The notes below the pieces were generated by a model. The model saw only the letters and a program-made list of their open reading frames with translations, was not told the origin of the DNA and made no database searches. Below, one piece after another: positions 58,341 through 64,000 of a stretch of DNA of 64,000 nt. A program made the translations under genes and the position numbers. The stretch covers positions 310,001 through 374,000 of the forward strand of contig JABVXU010000005.1 in NCBI GenBank assembly GCA_013365365.1. The letters run 5' to 3'. Each line of letters starts with the position of its first letter. The stretch's first letter is position 1. Origin of the DNA: Cruorifilaria tuberocauda. Taxonomy: Eukaryota; Nematoda; Chromadorea; Rhabditida; Onchocercidae.

Positions 58341-59756
58341 TTACCGGGCCTCCGTTTTCTCTTGCTTTTCCGGACTTTCATCCTCCTTCGCTTCCTCTTT
58401 TGCTTCATCTGACGTTTTCGTCACTTCCGTTTTTTCCGCTTCTTTCTTCGCTTCAGCTGATTCGCTTCCCTTTTGTGTCGTACTTTCAACCTTTTCCATC
58501 CACAGTCTCTCCTTTCCATCTCGTTTTTCTTTCACAGATACATCAGATTCACCTTCTTTTGATGCTTCTCCAGGCTTCTCGCTTTCCGCTGATGCTTCTG
58601 TAGGCTTTACGTCTTTTGATGTTTCTGAAGACTTTTTATGATTTTCCTGGGACGCATCTGAAGGCTTCTCATTTTCTGATGTCTCAGTGGAATTCTTACC
58701 GCTCTCGTTTTGTGAGGCACTTTCATTAACTTCTTCTTTTTTTGGCTCTATTGACCTTTCAACTTCAATTTTTTTCTCCTCTTCCTTTACTGCACCTTTT
58801 TCTCCATCTTTAGCTGGTATTTCTGTCGGTTTTGTTTCAGATTTTTCATCTTTCGTCTCATTCTTCAAGTGTCCAGATTTTGATTCTTCATCTCCCTTTC
58901 CTTCTGATTTCGCATGTTTCGTGTCCTCTTTCACTTCCTCTTTGCCAGCTTTTCTTGAATCCTTTATGAAAATAGTTCGTATATTTATCATTTAATATCA
59001 GTATTTCAGTTAAGGTATTAATTTTTAAGGAAAAGAGAGCAAAGTATTAAAGTCTGCATTTTTTGCTTTAAAAATTAAGGATTGTTTGGAAAAAGTGCCG
59101 TCAGATGCAGTTTAATTTTTTTTTCATGAGCTTAAATTTTGCAACTGATACCTAATTGGCTAGACGATGAATCGTCCTGAAATTCTAGAAACTTCCAGGA
59201 ACAAGCTGATCCATTTCTATATTCCACAAGTTTCAGAATTTAATCATTTAAATGTGAAATATTGTGACAACACAAAAGACTTTTCTGGAGTGAGAGTTTG
59301 ATTCTTTCTATAATTGAAACAATCTTAACAAAAGGTAAATTTAATTAATACCTTTGAAATAAGGGTTCCTTCTCTCTCGGCTGATTCAGTAGTCTCTCCT
59401 GAAATACTTCATGTAGATTACTTAGGCTAACTAATACTGATAAAGAGATAGTTTTATAAATAATTATCGTTTTTTATTAAAAGATATACCAGTCAGAAAT
59501 TTTAGGTTTGATTAAAAATACATTGCGAATTTGAAATAATTGTAATTTTTAGCATTATTGAAATTTTTTTAGTCCAACTATAAAAAGAGGAAATTATATG
59601 TAATAAGTGAATATTTTTTATTGAAATTTTTGTATTTTATTTAAAAATTAAAAATCTCGTGAGTGAATGAATCTAAAACAAACCTGGTTTGAGCACAGGA
59701 CTCGACAGTACAACAACTGACAGAAAGAAAACAATAGCAGCCACAAGCAGTTTCAT
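58341..59756 (-). CDS. Secreted Lys/Glu/Ser-rich disordered protein, 247 aa
   Basis: Exons 59756-59684, 59401-59352 and 58961-58341 join in phase. Residues 1-19 are a strong signal peptide (MKLLVAAIVFFLSVVVLSS) followed by PVLKPGETTESAEREG. Apart from this leader the protein has no cysteine, almost no aromatics (one Trp) and is dominated by Lys, Glu, Ser, Thr and Ala, so it should be secreted and intrinsically disordered. A loosely repeated unit of about 13 residues (NEKPSDASQENHKK, VKPTEASAESEKPGEASK) sits near the middle, and heptad-like EAKKEAEKTEVTK stretches occur near the C terminus. Many Ser/Thr could be O-glycosylated or phosphorylated. The acceptor of exon 3 (ttcataaag) is weak but the only one in phase. 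I do not recognise it; similar low-complexity secreted proteins occur in parasitic nematodes. Confidence 0.82.
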
Positions 59757-62700
59757 TCTTCTTGCTTAAATGATTTCTCACTTATCAAAAAATATCTTTT
59801 CATATAACGGAAAAGCGTTCAAGAAAATCGAAAATAAATTTTGTGCTTTTTTTATCGTTCAAAATAAATTCGATTAACTTATAATAGATTAACTTATAAC
59901 TTATAATAAGTTGTAATAAATTCGATTAATTTTATAATGAATTCAAATTAGCTCATTTAATCTCAAACTTAACCTTTCTATGCTAAGCTTTTCCTGGCAA
60001 ATGTCATCGGATGTAAACTGCAAAGGTAAATTATGGACTACCGATATGAAAATGACATTTATTGAGTGCTGTCTTGATTTGAGTAAGAAAAAATATTTCA
60101 TACCTACAGGAGAAAGACTTGGAAGAATTAAAAGTAGGAGATGGAAAAGTGATATTTATATTTTGCAAGATGGCATTTCTTAAACAAAAACAAAAAATTT
60201 GCATTTTTAAATGAGAACTTGAAAACTTAAAGCTTTATTAGTTTTTTTTTTTCAATAAAATTTCGGATTTGAATTTGAGCATACAAAAATAACAATTTCG
60301 GATGGGATAAATTATTTTCCATATATGAAATTAGTATCATAAGATTAGTGAAATGGAATCAACAAAAATTTTTCAAAATTGCAATCATAGTTTTCTTTTT
60401 TTTTGGTAACCTGAATGCTTGATTGAAACTGAACTCTCTTAAAATCCTTTCCCAAATTTTAGAATTGAAATCTAAAATGTTGAATAGTTTAAATGATGGA
60501 AACTAAGATAAGTGTCGAATAGATCAGCTAAATGCTAAAAACTGAAATCAGATAAAAAGAAGATCGAAATGATCGTTATCAATTTGATGGATCATTTGGT
60601 CAAAGGTTACTTCTTTTATTTTCTTCCATTTCTATCATTGCTCTTAATTTCTGAGATATCGTTAACTAGGCAAATGTTTAAAGATGAATTGTACGCCCTT
60701 CGACCCAACTCCGACAACAAATGACGATGGGCAGTAGAAAAATTTTCTCAAAAATTTGATCTTTGATACAAAGCAGAAAGCATAGAAATTAAATAACGGA
60801 AAAGAATGAGTTAATTCGCTTTGTCTTCAAATATTTCCAATGCATTGGTATTTACATCAATCTAAACTACCCACCCCGACATAGGCAATTGAACCCTTAA
60901 ATGAATTCTTCATGAAATACCGGAACAGCAAAGATTTTCACGTCCTTCAAAAATCATTCTACTTTGGTAGAAGAAAATACGAAGTCTAACGGAATTAAAA
61001 AAATATGATAGGAGAAACGATCGAAGAGCAAAAGTTGTACAATGGCTGATCTTCATTTACTCTTAAATAATTTATTACTTTATTTGATCTGTTCATTAAT
61101 TTGGTAAAGTTCTTTCCTAATTAAATGATTGTATATTTAAGCGAAAAAAAAAATATATCCTAAGTAAAGCTTATTCTTTTATTTTACCAAGTAATAGGCG
61201 AAATTTGAATTAAGTAATTAATAATAATTACATAACGTTGTAACATCACAAACTTTAGAACTGTGAATAAGAAAATTTACATTTCGATGATAAGAAAATG
61301 TGATCTAAGAATTACATTTTCTAATCGTCGAAATGTAAAAATGATTCCACCAATTTTTCTATGTTTGTGGTATTTAACAAAACATTTTTCAGACAAATAT
61401 CTGAAAAAGGCAACAGTTAGCATCGGTTTCTAAGTTTCCTTAACTTATTATTGTGGAAAAAAATTTCCTAATAACTTAAAGGATAGCATATGAATGAAAT
61501 TGCATATTAAAGTACCATAAGCAATGCTGGCATATCAGAAATCCTGAAATTTTCTTCCAAACAAATAAAGCATATTTCTCTCTGAATTCCTCAAGAAAAA
61601 TTCTTTTATCCTATCCCATGATAAGTTACTTCTCTCTTGAATTGATGAAATCATTCCATCGAGAATTAATTTGACAATTCTTTAATTAATTAAATCAATT
61701 CATTAATGAGTAAATCAACCAAATAAAGTTTTTTTCTAATAATGAAATCAAATTTGTAACCATATAAAGAACACAATGGCCTATTTGCAGGCTCGAAGTT
61801 ATGTCATCTCAAATACAATAAGAAACATAAATAGATGAGACGAACGAATAAAAATGGTTAGATAGATCAGTGGAAGTTAATTTTATTAAATGTTCAGGTC
61901 GATCATGATTGCAGTTAATCATTGTGATACATTTGTTATCGAATTTTCTGGAATAACTCTCAACCTTCTGGAATTTCTGGAGTGAAACCGGGGAAAAAGA
62001 CTTTGATGCTTTAGCTTTTTCCATGCATTCCCGGAATGATTACGATTTTTTTTCGGTAGCTAAACAGGAAAAAAAATATCTCAAATCATACAAATGCTAT
62101 ATTATAATTCAAAAATATTCAATTTTTTGAAAAGCAATATATTTGATAAAATAAAAATTTTATGAGAATCGATAAAGAGAGAATTTCATGAATACTAGCT
62201 AATATTAATTGGTCTAAAACTGTTTAAGATTGATAATTTTCGTTTAAATGAGTTTGCATGAAATGATTGAAGCTGACGTAATAATCATGAATAAATGAAA
62301 TAAATGATTGAGAGTTGCTAGCAGGAAATATATAAACAATAAGGATGAAATTTTCCATCACACTGCTTTTTATCCTGTTTTGTCTGGAAATTATTTCATG
62401 AAAAAAAAAAACAATTATTATTAAATGAAAGCTGGTTCTTTCTTTTTATCAGCAAATAAATCATCAGTTTATGCGGAAAATTTGACTTTTTTAAAAGCTT
62501 ACCTTTTGTATGATTTTAACAAAGGATAATTTTTCAAGAAATCTCGGGAGAAAGAAGAAAAAAGCTGCATGCAAGTTTGAAAAGTCTTATCTTCATTGTT
62601 TTCAACTGCTAAATATCATTTTGAAAGGTGAAAAAAAATTCGATAAACGGTAAAAATGTGCAATATTTAAGGTAATATTACACATTCCAATATTCCTTAA

Positions 62701-64000
62701 GAATTTTTTCTGCTAGTAGTGATAGTAATGATTAAGATGATTGATAGCAACAGTGATATGATATATAATTCATTCATTCAGTAACCGATGGATGAAAATG
62801 AGGTACAAAATAATCTTTCTGTCTTTTCAGTTTTTTTTTTTCTGGACAAGGATATTACAGTCTTCATGATTATCTTCCAGGTTATGAATGACTTTTTAAA
62901 TTTGCACATTGTAAACGATATCCCTTATAAACTGTTCACTTTTATGATCGGTAAAAATGGTGGAACATGGAAAGAAATGTTTAAAACATTCACACAAATA
63001 TCTTATCTTATCAAAATAATAGTGGCAAAGGATTGAGAACAACTGGAGCAAATTGATCAAAATAAACACCGTTTAGAAGAAGAAAGTCATCTTGATAATC
63101 CATAGTGTGCATGCATCAATGGATTTGCAAATAGAATTGAAATTATTCAATTAAAGAAAAGGTAACGTACTTTAATTTGTTGAATAACTAAAACAAACTT
63201 TATACTGGAAGTCTGAGTTTCAGATTTTCATAATGATTAAAAAAAACTTTGATTTTCCGATTATTTAATTACAAAAATTTTTACATTTACAATTACAAAA
63301 ACTTATTACATTTTATTGAAATAATTTTTGAATAAAGTAAAAAAGATTTTTAACGCCCGTGTTACATCTATTCTGAAGTTAGTTTAGGTATTACATAAAA
63401 CAAATAGCTGCATTCGTAAATTAAACTATCAAGGTAATGATGAATTTATCCTAAATCATTATTTAAGCTGAAATTTACAACAGCCATATCATGATATTAA
63501 TATTAATCAGCTAATGATCCAGCTAATTCGTCACTATCAATGTTAGGTCCTCTTGTTAAAACGAACGGAAATAGTTTAAAGTAAGAGAGATGGGCGATGA
63601 TAGTAAATGAAATTCTTTTATACCCGGAATAATTATAACTTCCAATCGACATGTTACCATGAAAATAATTATAAAATGTTGAATTTCCGAACTGATTTCT
63701 ATTTATATAGTTTTTATGGGTCGATCACGCCTTCCCTTTTCACCACTTTTATTTTTGGAAAAATGTCGTCGTTTAACTGTCGAAGAAAAAAAAAAGATGC
63801 GAGAGAAGAATATGGAAATGAATTATTCCTTTTGTGTCGAATTTACTTCTTTTAGTTGTCAGATTCTATAAAATTAGAATTTCTCTTTTCTCTTTTCATT
63901 AAAACAAAGGAATAATGAATGGTACATCCCAAAAGATAGAACAATTTTCATTCTAGTAGAATTTCAAATTTTGCAAAGTTTAATTCTTCGCTTCTTCTAT
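59757..64000. other. Gene-poor right end
   Basis: No exon chain could be supported on either strand. Isolated plus-strand frames at 62788-63036 and 63607-63855 and a minus-strand frame at 62024-61809 lack splice partners and recognisable content. The one clear structure is the hairpin at 61276-61339. The left edge should contain the promoter of the secreted Lys/Glu-rich gene. Confidence 0.55.
61276..61339. repeat. 64-nt hairpin resembling a miRNA precursor
   Basis: Arms 61276-61304 and 61311-61339 (29 nt each) pair with 26 Watson-Crick pairs, two G-U pairs and a single A-A mismatch, around a six-base loop (ctaaga). The few imperfections, including G-U pairs, are what a maintained RNA stem would show. 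The loop is shorter than in most nematode pre-miRNAs. The transcribed strand is not determined. Confidence 0.8.

Noticed and set aside
58400..58995. Plus-strand Ser/Phe-rich frames opposite the Lys/Glu-rich gene
   Set aside because: They are the antisense shadow of Lys/Glu codons; the minus strand has the signal-peptide exon and consistent splicing.
62788..63036. 82-codon plus-strand frame
   Set aside because: The middle is a poly-T run ending in a cttccag-like site, but no neighbouring exon in phase was found.

Overview
The window is nuclear DNA of a nematode. By eye it is roughly 70% A+T, with many short exons, spliced genes ending in nematode-style acceptors (ttttcag, tttatag), acceptor-like sites just upstream of some start codons (as expected for spliced-leader trans-splicing), and long gene-poor A+T-rich stretches. 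That style fits a filarial/spirurid (clade III) parasite better than Caenorhabditis, but this is an inference. No rRNA, tRNA, CRISPR array, bacterial operon or complete transposon was found. Exon boundaries were built by hand from reading frame, intron phase and splice-site rules. In most models every junction is in phase.

Layout. 81-1280 (-): unrecognised 203-aa helical protein. 2788-5591 (-): PIGA, the catalytic subunit for the first step of GPI-anchor synthesis, 11 exons, 467 aa. 6327-11103 (-): THOC1/HPR1 of the THO mRNA-export complex, 19 exons, 654 aa. 11104-20124: a 9-kb gene desert holding a 70-nt near-perfect hairpin. 20125-21463 (+): a ten-cysteine Ly6/three-finger protein with a GPI-type tail, convergent with 22152-24425 (-), a heparan sulfate 3-O-sulfotransferase. 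24426-32262: a second desert with a 63-bp and a 29-bp minisatellite. 32263-37506 (+): a 730-aa XMAP215/ZYG-9-like protein with only two TOG domains and a C-terminal pair of SxIP-type EB1-binding motifs. 38769-40662 (+): a novel secreted 215-aa protein. 41008-43896 (-): a ZIP (SLC39) family membrane protein that has lost most metal ligands. 48852-55211 (-) and 46851-48716 (-): a roughly 1000-aa helical-repeat protein followed after about 135 bp by a 192-aa basic-tailed protein, a spacing typical of a nematode operon. 58341-59756 (-): a secreted, disordered Lys/Glu/Ser-rich protein. 59757-64000: no convincing gene, but a 64-nt miRNA-precursor-like hairpin.

The genes do not form one pathway. Several act at the cell surface or in secretion (GPI synthesis, a likely GPI-anchored Ly6 protein, heparan sulfate modification, two unknown secreted proteins). 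The others are housekeeping or cytoskeletal. The best candidates for undescribed biology are the short two-TOG/SxIP protein, the ligand-poor ZIP, the two hairpins, and the two secreted proteins.
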